Origin: Listeria innocua
Lineage (GTDB): Bacteria; Bacillota; Bacilli; Lactobacillales; Listeriaceae
NCBI RefSeq assembly: GCF_028596125.1
Contig: NZ_CP117228.1
Coordinates: forward strand, 40,613-104,612
Reading direction: 5' to 3'
Length of the DNA stretch: 64,000 bases
The position numbers and the translations under genes are program-made. The notes under the pieces are model-generated. The model saw only the letters and a list, made by a program, of their open reading frames with translations, was not told the DNA's origin and made no database searches. Positions 17,967 to 25,624 of the stretch are shown piece after piece; positions within the stretch are counted from its first letter, which is position 1; every line of letters starts with the position of its first letter.

Positions 17967-19850
17967 ATGATCAGTTATTTAATAAAGAGTAGGCAGGGCC
18001 AGTTTTTAGCTATCGGTATTTTGTTTGCCGCAGCTGGCTTTATATTTGGAACGATGAATAGTGAGTACAGTCGCTGGCTTTTCTATGCTGCTATATTTTT
18101 CTTAGGCTTTTATGCGTCCAAAAATGCGATCGTAGAAACAGTGCGCTACAAGTCGCCCAACGTGGATCTACTTATGATCCTCGCTGCACTTGGTGCTGTG
18201 ATCTTTGATTTTGAATCAGAAGGAGCAGCCTTACTACTAATTTTTGCCGCAGCTGAAGTACTAGAAGATTATGCGAACAACAAATCGACCTCAGCGATCT
18301 CGGAATTGATGGCTCAGGTACCTGAAACAGCTCAAGTCTTGAAAGAAAATGGTGAAGTGGTAACCGTTCCTACTGAAGACCTGAATGTAGGGGAAAGGGT
18401 CGTCGTTTCTAAAGGGGAACAGATCCCGATCGACGGAATCATTGACCGCAAATCGATCGTCAATGAATCAGCTCTCACTGGCGAATCGGTTCCTGTCGTG
18501 AAAGAGGCCGAAGATGAAGTGTTCGCAGGAACGATCAATGAAGGCGACGTTTTTTATATCGATGTAACCAAATCCAGCGATGAAACAGTCTTCTCCAATA
18601 TCATTCGGATGGTCGAAGAAGCGCAGAGCCGTCCTTCACGCATCTCTAAATTCATTGACCGGATAGAGAGCAAGTATGTTATTTCTGTACTAGTTATCGT
18701 GCCGATTTTCATCGTTGTGATGTATGCATTGATGGATCTGCCATTCGAAGAAGCCTTTTATCGCGGTATGGTCTTTCTAACAGTCGCCAGTCCCTGTGCC
18801 TTAGTCGCTTCGGCCACGCCAGCAACGTTGAGTGCGATCAGTAATGGAGCAAAAAACGGGATTTTATTCAAAGGGGGGGCTGCAATGGAAGCTTTGAGCA
18901 CGATGGATATCTTATACACAGACAAGACAGGCACGCTGACTTATGGTGAATTCAAGGTCGATGAATACAGTGCTCCCGATGATGTATTGAAAGAAGTGAT
19001 CTATATGGAACAGCAGTCGAGTCATCCGATCGCTCGAGCTATCGTGACGGCGTTTAAAGAGACGGATCTGAGTTCAGTCGATCATAATGAACCTGTTAGT
19101 GAAATAGCCGGTTCCGGTATCAAGAAAGGCACAGTAAGGGTGGGAAAACCTTCAGCCTTCAGTACATTCAAAAACTACGATCGCTTCAAGCAGTACTTCC
19201 AAAAAGGCAACACGATCATTCTCGCAGCAAAAGAAGAGGAGGTCGTTGGTTACTTTTCACTCAGTGACCAGATTCGCAGACAGTCGGCAGATGCCGTGGC
19301 TAACTTCCAGAAAGAAGGCATTAAAGTCACGTTATTAACGGGTGATAACGAAGAAGTGACAGAGACGGTAGCAGAGGTCGTCGGTGTCGATGACTATAAA
19401 GCGTCCATGTTGCCGGAAGACAAGATCGCCTATGTCAGGGAGAGTCAGGATAAGGAAGAAGTGGTCGGCATGATCGGTGACGGGATCAATGATGCGCCAG
19501 CTCTGGCAAATGCAGATATCGGGATCGCGATGGGCAGCGGTTCCTCTGTGGCGATGGAATCATCCGATGTCGTTGTCGTTAAAAATGACTTGTCGAAACT
19601 GTTCTACAGTTACAAGTTGAGTAAGAAACTGAACAAAATCATTTTGCAGAATGTGATTTTCTCGATCAGCGTGATCGTGACCTTGATCGTCTTGAACCTC
19701 TTTGGCGTATTAGGACTTCCACTAGCGGTATTATTCCATGAAGGGTCAACAATACTCGTTATTCTTAATGGTCTCCGTCTACTTGGATCTAAAGGTCCGA
19801 AGCAAGAAGAGAGAGTCTCGGATCCATCTTTAAAGTCTGTAAAGGTTTAA
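17967..19850 (+). CDS. P1B-4-type heavy-metal ATPase, probable Co(II)/Ni(II) exporter
   Basis: 627-aa membrane ATPase without an N-terminal metal-binding domain. It has the actuator TGES, the SPC motif (Ser275-Pro276-Cys277) rather than CPC, DKTGTLTYG with Asp319, [15 protein letters not shown], and HEGST (His591 onward) in the last helix pair. SPC with HEGGT/HEGST defines the P1B-4 group (CoaT, CtpD, CzcP), which exports cobalt and related divalent metals. ATG at 17967 follows AGAAGGG; the frame extends to 17883 without a ribosome site. Expression should follow the NiCo riboswitch. Local GC is higher than in the backbone, suggesting separate origin. Confidence 0.92.
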   Translation: MISYLIKSRQGQFLAIGILFAAAGFIFGTMNSEYSRWLFYAAIFFLGFYASKNAIVETVRYKSPNVDLLMILAALGAVIFDFESEGAALLLIFAAAEVLEDYANNKSTSAISELMAQVPETAQVLKENGEVVTVPTEDLNVGERVVVSKGEQIPIDGIIDRKSIVNESALTGESVPVVKEAEDEVFAGTINEGDVFYIDVTKSSDETVFSNIIRMVEEAQSRPSRISKFIDRIESKYVISVLVIVPIFIVVMYALMDLPFEEAFYRGMVFLTVASPCALVASATPATLSAISNGAKNGILFKGGAAMEALSTMDILYTDKTGTLTYGEFKVDEYSAPDDVLKEVIYMEQQSSHPIARAIVTAFKETDLSSVDHNEPVSEIAGSGIKKGTVRVGKPSAFSTFKNYDRFKQYFQKGNTIILAAKEEEVVGYFSLSDQIRRQSADAVANFQKEGIKVTLLTGDNEEVTETVAEVVGVDDYKASMLPEDKIAYVRESQDKEEVVGMIGDGINDAPALANADIGIAMGSGSSVAMESSDVVVVKNDLSKLFYSYKLSKKLNKIILQNVIFSISVIVTLIVLNLFGVLGLPLAVLFHEGSTILVILNGLRLLGSKGPKQEERVSDPSLKSVKV

Positions 19851-19861
19851 ACTGAACATTT

Positions 19862-19911
19862 TATGAAAGAAAGCCCCTGAGACTGATCAAACAGACTTGG
19901 GGGCTTTCTAG
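19862..19911. terminator. Bidirectional terminator between the ATPase and cadD
   Basis: GAAAGCCCCTGAG and CTTGGGGGCTTTC flank an 18-base loop between convergent genes. Confidence 0.8.
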
Positions 19912-19920
19912 TGTTCATAT

Positions 19921-20471
19921 TTAGCTGAGCATTGAAAAGAGTGTCTGTATCGTACCGTTTTCTAGCAAAATGTAGATACCCAGACCAATGAAAACGATAG
20001 GAACAATGACTCGCTCGTATTTCTCCAAGGTTTCTGAGATGAAGGAGAACTTAGCCAGGCGGAAGCTGATATAGCAAAGTATGGCTACGGAAACGGCAAA
20101 GACGAGTATGGCAAAAATGATGTCGATCGGATCAAGTGAGGTAAAGTAAGGGATATAGATACCCAAGTTGTCAGCGCCCGACGCGACAGTGATGAGAGTC
20201 ACGGTCCAGAACAAGCGACTCGATCCGCCGGAACTGATTTTTTCGACGACTTCCTCCTCTTCTTCTTCCTCTTCACCGTAAAGGGCGACTTGGATACCTA
20301 AGTATAGAGGTATCAGTCCCAAGAGCCCAATGATCCAGTCTTGAGGAATGAGATTCAGGACATAAGCAGCGAAGAGACTGACGGCAACGAGAAAGCTTGT
20401 CCCCAGATACTGTCCTCCATAGATATGAACGATGCCTTTTTTTGTATGATTCTGCGAAAATATAATAAGTA
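19921..20471 (-). pseudogene. cadD: CadD-family cadmium transporter, N-terminus deleted
   Basis: About 183 codons of a CadD-like membrane protein: LIIFSQNHTKKGI, GGQYLGTSFLVAVSLF, IGLLGLIPLYLGI, then TVASGADNLGIYIPYFTSL and a C-terminal NGTIQTLFSML. A Glu run (EEEEEEEE) fills the cytoplasmic loop. The frame opens at 20471, exactly where the 15-mer CCTGAATAATTCATA begins, and an in-frame TGA follows upstream, so the first 20 or so residues and the start codon are missing. The first possible internal start (TTG at 20322) would remove two helices. Probably inactive. Confidence 0.82.
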
Positions 20472-20597
20472 CCTGAATAATTCATACTTTTAATTAAAAC
20501 CATGTGAAACTGCCTCACGGCAGCTTACAATTACTTTTTCATCTTCACCCGTTAAGTGATGAAAAAAGAACCCCTTTCTGCTATGGTTAAAGTGACT
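20472..20597. other. Remnant between cadD and IS1216
   Basis: Begins with the 15-mer end CCTGAATAATTCATA and runs 126 bp to the IS1216 terminus without a gene. It contains a short hairpin TGCCTcacGGCA (20512 area). It is probably what remains of the element that cut cadD. Confidence 0.45.
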
Positions 20598-21407
20598 GGT
20601 TCTGTTGCGAAGTTTGAAAATCAAACGCGCCCTCTCTGAACTCCAAATATCTTAGGCTGTTATTCCCATTAATACCTTGATTTCAGTAGACACCGAAAAG
20701 CCGAAGAGCGTTCCATTTCTTCGGTTCTTTTTATATATTCCTCGAATGGTCTCCATGCCCTTAATCGTGGAAGAGGCTGTACGGAGACTTTGATAAAATT
20801 TATTTCGTCGTTTAATAGGTCGATGGTCTTGTTCTATTAAATTGTTAAGATACTTCACAGTTCGGTGCTCTGTCTTAGTATATAAACCCACACTCTGTAA
20901 CTTTCTAAAGGCGGAGCCAAGAGAAGGTGCTTTATCGGTCACAATTGCTTTCGGCTCACCAAACTGTTTATGGAGTCGTTTTAAGAAAGCATAGGCTGCT
21001 TGCGTATCCCGTTTCTTTCGTAACCAGATATCTAAGGTTAAATCATCCGCATCAATCGCCCGATAGAGATAGTGCTAACGTCCTCTGATTTTGATATAGG
21101 TTTCGTCCATTTTCCACGAATAAAGGACTGTATATTTTTCTTCTTCCATAGATGATAGAGCACGTTGCTGTATTCTTATACCCAACGATAAATCGTTGTA
21201 TGGCATACATTAATTCCTCGGTCATAAAAAGCATCTCTTGTACTTCACGATAGCTAAGGTTATAACGAAGATAGTAGCCCACGGCTACAATAATCACATC
21301 CTGCTGAAATTGCTTTCCTTTAAAATGATTCATCGTCATTCCTCCTGCTATCTTTTTCTATTATTCTACCTTATTTGATAGTAGATTTAAAACTTTGCAA
21401 CAGAACC
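20598..21407 (-). mobile_element. IS1216 copy, full length (810 bp) but degenerate
   Basis: Both termini are present (GGTTCTGTTGCGAAGTTT at 20598; AAACTTTGCAACAGAACC ending at 21407), but the transposase is broken. Flanks AAGTGACT and ATAGTTTT do not match. Its right end truncates an integrase gene. Confidence 0.93.
20652..21333 (-). pseudogene. tnp: IS1216 transposase, frameshifted with stops
   Basis: The 3' part reads an intact VTDKAPSLGSAFRKLQ..GTLFGFSVSTEIKVLMG. The 5' part starts MNHFKGKQFQQDV but leaves frame after SYREVQE. A TGG to TAG change (complement of CTA at 21075 area, RGR*HY in place of RGRWHY) adds a stop. Multiple lesions make it inactive, though termini could be used in trans by the intact elements. 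Confidence 0.9.
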
Positions 21408-21928
21408 ATAGTTTTCGTGCTGGTCGTCGCAGCTACACAATTTTCCAAGTTGGGAAAGCGACCTTGCTACGTGTGAGTGACGTCATGAAATTAAAAAAAA
21501 CAGATGTCTTTAATCTTGATGGAACAGTCAAACAAACTGCATTTATTCATGATCAAAAAACTGGTAAGGGAAATACGTTATATTTAAAACCTGTCCAACA
21601 AGATTTAATGATTTATCATGCATGGCTCATCCAACAAAACATGAATTCAGAGTGGTTATTTCCTTCAACTTCTCGTCCTGATCGTCCTATTACCGAGAAA
21701 CAGTTTTATAAGATTATGGCACGAGTTGGTGATCTTTTAGGAATTAACTATCTAGGAACGCATACCATGCGTAAAACAGGCGCTTATCAGGTCTATACCC
21801 AGTCAAACTATAATATTGGTTTAGTGATGCATTTATTAAACCATTCAAGTGAAGCCATGACCTTAACGTATCTTGGATTAGATCAAGCTAGTCGAGAAAC
21901 GATGTTAGACCAAATTGATTTTGGGTAA
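21408..21928 (+). pseudogene. Tyrosine recombinase, 5' end removed by IS1216
   Basis: About 173 residues keep the catalytic set of a small phage-integrase-type recombinase: Arg in LLRVSD, Lys near DQKTGKG, HTMRK, LLNHSS and Tyr in TYLGLDQ. The first residues of the apparent frame (MQQNH) come from the IS terminus. Compared with the intact 201-aa relative at 58821 about 30 N-terminal residues are missing. The active-site residues remain, but start and promoter are gone. Confidence 0.8.
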
Positions 21929-21943
21929 TGAATGTTTAGAACT

Positions 21944-22147
21944 TAGTAGTCGTCCAAAAACGACTACTTTTTTTGTTGAATCGTCCAAGGACGATTCGAT
22001 GCTTTTGACTTGTAAGAACAGAATTGAATGAAGCCATACTGTTCGCATATTTTTAGTGGATGAACAAACAAAATACGAGAGATTTTTTGTTCGTTCATCC
22101 AAAAAGAGGGACGATTTCGGAAGAAGAAAATCGTCCCTCTTTTTCTT
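21944..22147. other. Cluster of four hairpins upstream of the mobilisation region
   Basis: In order: AGTAGTCGT..ACGACTACTTTTTTT (terminator-like, 21944-21972); GAATCGTCC..GGACGATTC (about 21979-21999); GGATGAACAAACAAAA..TTTTTTGTTCGTTCATCC (22057-22101); AGAGGGACGATTT..AAATCGTCCCTCTTTTTC (about 22105-22145). The first and last look like terminators. GTCGTCC-like words recur in three of them. No gene is seen in 21929-22471. Confidence 0.6.
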
Positions 22148-22281
22148 CTTTTTGTATGACAAAAAGAAAGATCTTTTGCCCATTTTATTTTTATAAAATG
22201 GGTAGGTGGCGTTTGCGTAAAGCAAATCGACACAATCCAAAGGGGATAAAAGGGGAAAGTGAAACTTCCCCCTTTTCAAGA

Positions 22282-22345
22282 CACATTGTAATACAAGAAC
22301 GAAGTAATTTGTATTACAATGTGATAGCTTGCAGCAGTATTTATG
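22282..22345 (+). other. oriT: Probable oriT of the MobC-MobA system
   Basis: A perfect 15-bp inverted repeat CACATTGTAATACAA / TTGTATTACAATGTG (22282-22296, 22309-22323) is followed by ATAGCTTGCAGCAG. An inverted repeat next to a GCTTGC-type nick sequence just upstream of mobC is the usual arrangement for MOBP origins in Gram-positive mobilisable plasmids. The nick position is inferred. Confidence 0.65.
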
Positions 22346-22471
22346 GCTTTATATGGTCTATTTTGTTATAATGATTGTAACCGAATAGGGCGCAATGCTT
22401 ATTACAAAATCAATGACAAAGGGCGATTGAGGAATGAGTGCTGGGGCATTTTATCTTTGAGGAGGCTATTT

Positions 22472-22837
22472 ATGGATCAGAAAGAAGTATCACAAAATCA
22501 AACAAAGTACATTCAATTTAGATTATCTGAAGAACAATACAATAAGCTGAAAATTTCAGGAGAAACATATGGACTCTCTCCGAATCTTTATGCGAAAAAA
22601 TTAGCACAAAAATCTCATTTAAAAAAACCTTATCTCGAACATGACCAAGCGAAATCTTTATTATTAGAACTCTCAAAACAAGGAACCAATTTAAATCAAA
22701 TCGCCAAGAAACTCAATCAATTCGATCGGATGGACAACCAAGATAAAGAGCTGATCGAGGCTTTACGCTATACATACGGAGTACTCGCTCAAGCTCAAAA
22801 GGGATATAAAGAGTTATGGCAACAATTGCAAAAATAA
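22472..22837 (+). CDS. mobC: MobC-family mobilisation accessory protein
   Basis: 121-aa DNA-binding accessory protein that helps the relaxase nick oriT. The N-terminal YIQFRLSEEQYNKLKISGE resembles a ribbon-helix-helix, and the C-terminal SKQGTNLNQIAKKLNQ is the hallmark of MobC. GAGGAGG stands before the ATG. It overlaps mobA by 22 bases, so the two are coupled. The putative oriT lies 130 bases upstream. Confidence 0.9.
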   Translation: MDQKEVSQNQTKYIQFRLSEEQYNKLKISGETYGLSPNLYAKKLAQKSHLKKPYLEHDQAKSLLLELSKQGTNLNQIAKKLNQFDRMDNQDKELIEALRYTYGVLAQAQKGYKELWQQLQK

Positions 22838-24048
22838 GCAATGGCGCAAGTGCAGCGAGCGCCCTTAATTATGCTTTAGGTCAAGACAGACCCATGCATG
22901 AAAAAACTGAACAGTGGCTACAAGACCATCAATTGGAACGTCCTGTGGAGCTGACAAATTGTCGGGCAGTTGCCGTGGGTGGAACCAACGGGATTGATCC
23001 CTTTATCGCCAAAGAACAATTTGGTGTCATTCGACAACTTCATAACCAAACGAAAGAATCCAATCAAGTCTTGCGTATTACCCAATCTTTCGCCTTAGAT
23101 GAACTGAATCCGAAAGTTCAAAAAGACTGGCAAAAAGCCAATGATTTAGGCGTTGAATTAGCAGAAAATCTCTATCCTAACCATCAAAGTGCTGTGTATA
23201 CGCATTTAGACGGAAAAAATCACGTCTTACACAACCACATCATTGTCAATAAAGTCAATTTAGAGACAGGAAAGAAATTAAGAGAACAAAAAGGAGAAAG
23301 CGTTCAACGAGCACGAGAAATGAATGATCGACTCGCTTCTCGAGAAAACTGGCACATTTTAGAGCCACCAAAAGAGCGCCAAACAGAGACAGAAAAAGAA
23401 CTAATCGCCAAAAATGAGTATTCTTACATGGATGATTTGAGAGAAAGAATCAATAAATCGCTTCAAGATGTCTCTGTGAGCTCATATGAGACGTTTAAAG
23501 CGCGCTTATCCGATAATGGTGTAATTCTATCAGAAAGAGCTCAAACGTTCTCATATGCCTTTTTAGACGCCAATAACAAGCAAAGACGAGCACGAGAGGC
23601 CCGATTGGGTTCTGATTTTGGAAGGGAGACCATTTTACATGAGTTGGAAAAGAGAACAAGACAAAACGAATTTAGAGCTGTTGAACAACGAGAACCAGCG
23701 ATTACTCCGCTTGAGCGAGACACTCAACAAAGAGAATCAGAAATTGTTAGCCTTGAACAAGCAATTGAACCAAGAAAATCAGAAGCTCTCAAACGAGAAT
23801 CAACAACTAATCGATTTATTGACACAATCAAACAGTTTGCAGGACGAGTACCAGAACTTACTCAACGCGTTACAAGAAAATTAAAGCAAACAAAAGAGAA
23901 AATCCTCGATGATTTTGAACGTCGCTTTTCAAAGGACATGAAAAATTACGAGCAAGAACAACAGAAAGGCCTAGAAAAACAAGAGAATAGAGACGTGCAG
24001 TCCGAAAAGAAACCAACAAAAGATCATGATTGGGGGATGAGTCGATGA
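22816..24048 (+). CDS. mobA: MobA relaxase (MOBP type)
   Basis: 410-aa relaxase that nicks oriT, stays bound to the 5' end and leads the strand through a helper conjugation channel. The N-terminal ATIAKISNGASAASALNY start is typical; a histidine cluster HVLHNHIIVN (His136, His139, His141) forms the metal site. After residue 200 the sequence becomes charged and helical, and from about 270 the DNA also encodes a second protein in another frame (23639-23884). The C-terminal 140 residues are repetitive in Gln/Arg/Glu, probably because of that double coding. It overlaps mobB by four bases (ATGA). Confidence 0.93.
   Translation: MATIAKISNGASAASALNYALGQDRPMHEKTEQWLQDHQLERPVELTNCRAVAVGGTNGIDPFIAKEQFGVIRQLHNQTKESNQVLRITQSFALDELNPKVQKDWQKANDLGVELAENLYPNHQSAVYTHLDGKNHVLHNHIIVNKVNLETGKKLREQKGESVQRAREMNDRLASRENWHILEPPKERQTETEKELIAKNEYSYMDDLRERINKSLQDVSVSSYETFKARLSDNGVILSERAQTFSYAFLDANNKQRRAREARLGSDFGRETILHELEKRTRQNEFRAVEQREPAITPLERDTQQRESEIVSLEQAIEPRKSEALKRESTTNRFIDTIKQFAGRVPELTQRVTRKLKQTKEKILDDFERRFSKDMKNYEQEQQKGLEKQENRDVQSEKKPTKDHDWGMSR
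23639..23884 (+). CDS. Coiled-coil protein nested inside mobA (+2 frame)
   Basis: 81-residue frame wholly inside mobA, starting MSWKREQDKTN with GGAAGGGAG upstream. It reads as a regular coiled coil: NENQRLL, NKENQKLL, NQENQKLS, NENQQLI repeat every seven or eleven residues. Such regularity is unexpected for a chance frame. Staphylococcal pC221-type plasmids are known to carry an overlapping mob gene inside mobA, so a second mobilisation protein is plausible. Expression is unproven. Confidence 0.6.
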   Translation: MSWKREQDKTNLELLNNENQRLLRLSETLNKENQKLLALNKQLNQENQKLSNENQQLIDLLTQSNSLQDEYQNLLNALQEN

Positions 24049-24668
24049 ATAAAGATGAACAACTCGTTGTTCAAGTATTAAATGCTTATAAAAATGGCAA
24101 AATTGATTTCAGTTACGTTCCAGAACTAGAAACCTTAGTCCGTCAAGAGGTCAATAAAGAGTTTCGGGACTACCAAGAAAAAATAGAAGCTGTTGCGAAT
24201 CAAAAAATGGAGTCTGCCATTCAAGAACAACTCCATCGTTTAGAGGCAGAAAACTTAAAAGCGGATATACTGAAAGACATTCAAGTTGAAAAACAAGCAT
24301 TACTCGCTTTGAAAAAAGAACTAAATGAACACCAAGAGCAGATAAAAGCAGATCGCAAACGTGAGATTGTCGAATGTTACGGTATTCTGATTGCGAATAT
24401 TGTCTGCCTGTTCTGTTTCTTAGTTGTTGGTATTCTCATCGGACGATGGATTTATAAAGGTATCTGGGATGGTTGGGGTTTGCATATTTTGTATGACACA
24501 GTGATGGAAATACAGCCTAAACATCCTTATGGGGCAGTCGTTCTTGGATTAGGTGGTTTTGGTTTAATCGGTGCTGGAATTTATGGCAGTTTTCGATTAA
24601 TGTATACCGCTTCAACATGGTTTGATCAACGTCCAAAAATTTTCAAAAGAATCTTTCCGAAAAAATAG
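24045..24668 (+). CDS. MobB-like membrane mobilisation protein
   Basis: 207-aa protein: N-terminal coiled coil (about 40-115, e.g. EKQALLALKKELNEHQEQ), then two membrane helices (about 122-145 and 165-190). The ATG overlaps the mobA stop (ATGA). Third genes of this kind in mobCAB operons help mobilisation, perhaps by docking the relaxase complex at the membrane; this is inferred from position and topology. Confidence 0.7.
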   Translation: MNKDEQLVVQVLNAYKNGKIDFSYVPELETLVRQEVNKEFRDYQEKIEAVANQKMESAIQEQLHRLEAENLKADILKDIQVEKQALLALKKELNEHQEQIKADRKREIVECYGILIANIVCLFCFLVVGILIGRWIYKGIWDGWGLHILYDTVMEIQPKHPYGAVVLGLGGFGLIGAGIYGSFRLMYTASTWFDQRPKIFKRIFPKK

Positions 24669-24684
24669 AGAGTGAGGGGATATT

Positions 24685-25287
24685 TTGGTTTTAGATAATA
24701 AATTAGGCTTAACAAATTCAGCAGAATTAGCTAAACAAGAAGAGTTATTAACGAAAAAAAGAGCCAAAGAATTGTTTGAGTCTGGCAAAATAGAGGATCT
24801 GGAAATTGGGACGTTTCAAGGCTTATCTGATATTCATCAGTTTTTATTCCAAGATATTTACGACTTTGCAGGAAAAATTCGAGAAGTGAATATTGCGAAA
24901 GGAAACTTTCAATTTGCGCCACGTATTTTTTTAGCGCAAACACTTGAATATATTGATAAATTACCTCAAGAAACATTTGATGAAATTATTGATAAGTATT
25001 CGGATATGAATGTGGCGCATCCTTTTAGGGAAGGCAATGGACGAGCCACTCGTATCTGGTTGGATTTAATTCTTAAAAATAAACTACACAAAATCGTCGA
25101 TTGGAATCAAATTGATAAGGATGAATATTTAAATGCCATGATCCGTAGTACAGTCAGCACCAATGAATTAAAATATTTGATTCAAAAGGCTTTAACCGAT
25201 GATTTAGGAAAAGAACAATTCTTTAAAGGAATTGATGCGAGTTATTATTACGAGGGCTATTACGAAATTAAAACAGAAGATTTATAA
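24685..25287 (+). CDS. Fic-domain AMP-transferase-like protein
   Basis: 200-aa protein with the complete Fic catalytic motif HPFREGNGRATR (His112 onward), which normally transfers AMP from ATP to a target protein. TTG is the probable start, five bases after GAGGGG. I cannot find a clear inhibitory (S/T)xxxE(G/N) motif in the N-terminal or C-terminal helices, nor an adjacent small antitoxin gene, so it may be unregulated, weakly toxic or controlled by something outside. It follows the mob operon by 16 bases and may serve plasmid maintenance. Confidence 0.88.
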   Translation: MVLDNKLGLTNSAELAKQEELLTKKRAKELFESGKIEDLEIGTFQGLSDIHQFLFQDIYDFAGKIREVNIAKGNFQFAPRIFLAQTLEYIDKLPQETFDEIIDKYSDMNVAHPFREGNGRATRIWLDLILKNKLHKIVDWNQIDKDEYLNAMIRSTVSTNELKYLIQKALTDDLGKEQFFKGIDASYYYEGYYEIKTEDL

Positions 25288-25298
25288 ATAACCGATAC

Positions 25299-25336
25299 AA
25301 ACAGACTGATCAAATTCTATATTGATTAGTCTGTTT
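25299..25336. terminator. Terminator after the Fic gene
   Basis: AAACAGACTGATCAA and TTGATTAGTCTGTTT form a stem between the Fic gene and the first replication origin. Confidence 0.75.
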
Positions 25337-25339
25337 GCT

Positions 25340-25600
25340 TACGGGATGATTTTGACTTTTGATTTTAAATTTTTGAAAAAAATAAAAAAAGGCGAAGCCT
25401 ATATTAATTTATCCTATATATTTTAATCTTTTGTTCTTTTGCGTGGTGAAAAAGTCAATGTTTCCGCCAATTATATAAATTATACCAAGACAAAAAACAA
25501 TGTATACCAAGACAATTTATTAAAAAATGTCTTGGTGTGTGATATAATAAAAGCATAGAGAAATCAGACGGCAAAATCAGTTTCTCTATGCTTAACCAAA
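25340..25600 (+). other. ori: Theta replication origin 1 (iterons and rep leader)
   Basis: An AT-rich stretch with AAAAAAGGCGAAGCCTATA and TTTTAATCTTTTGTTCTTTTG leads to two 22-bp iterons starting TATACCAAGACA (25481-25502, 25503-25524) and an inverted partial TGTCTTGGT (25528-25536). An extended -10 promoter TGATATAAT (TATAAT 25543-25548) follows. A leader hairpin AGCATAGAGAAA..TTTCTCTATGCT spans 25551-25592. Iterons bind RepB for initiation and copy control. Confidence 0.85.
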
Positions 25601-25624
25601 ATTACTCATAAGGAGCAACTTCTC

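Noticed and set aside
20273..20518. Second minus-strand frame overlapping the cadD remnant
   Set aside because: The cadD frame itself reads through this region with clear homology; the other frame has no recognisable protein.
20590..21415. Possible target duplication around the IS1216 copy
   Set aside because: Flanks AAGTGACT and ATAGTTTT do not match, so it marks a rearrangement rather than a clean insertion.
21979..21999. GAATCGTCC..GGACGATTC dyad as an IS end
   Set aside because: No partner end or transposase nearby; it belongs to a cluster of related hairpins before oriT.
22057..22101. Coding frames over the hairpin cluster
   Set aside because: The frames arise from inverted repeats, have no ribosome sites and give low-complexity products.
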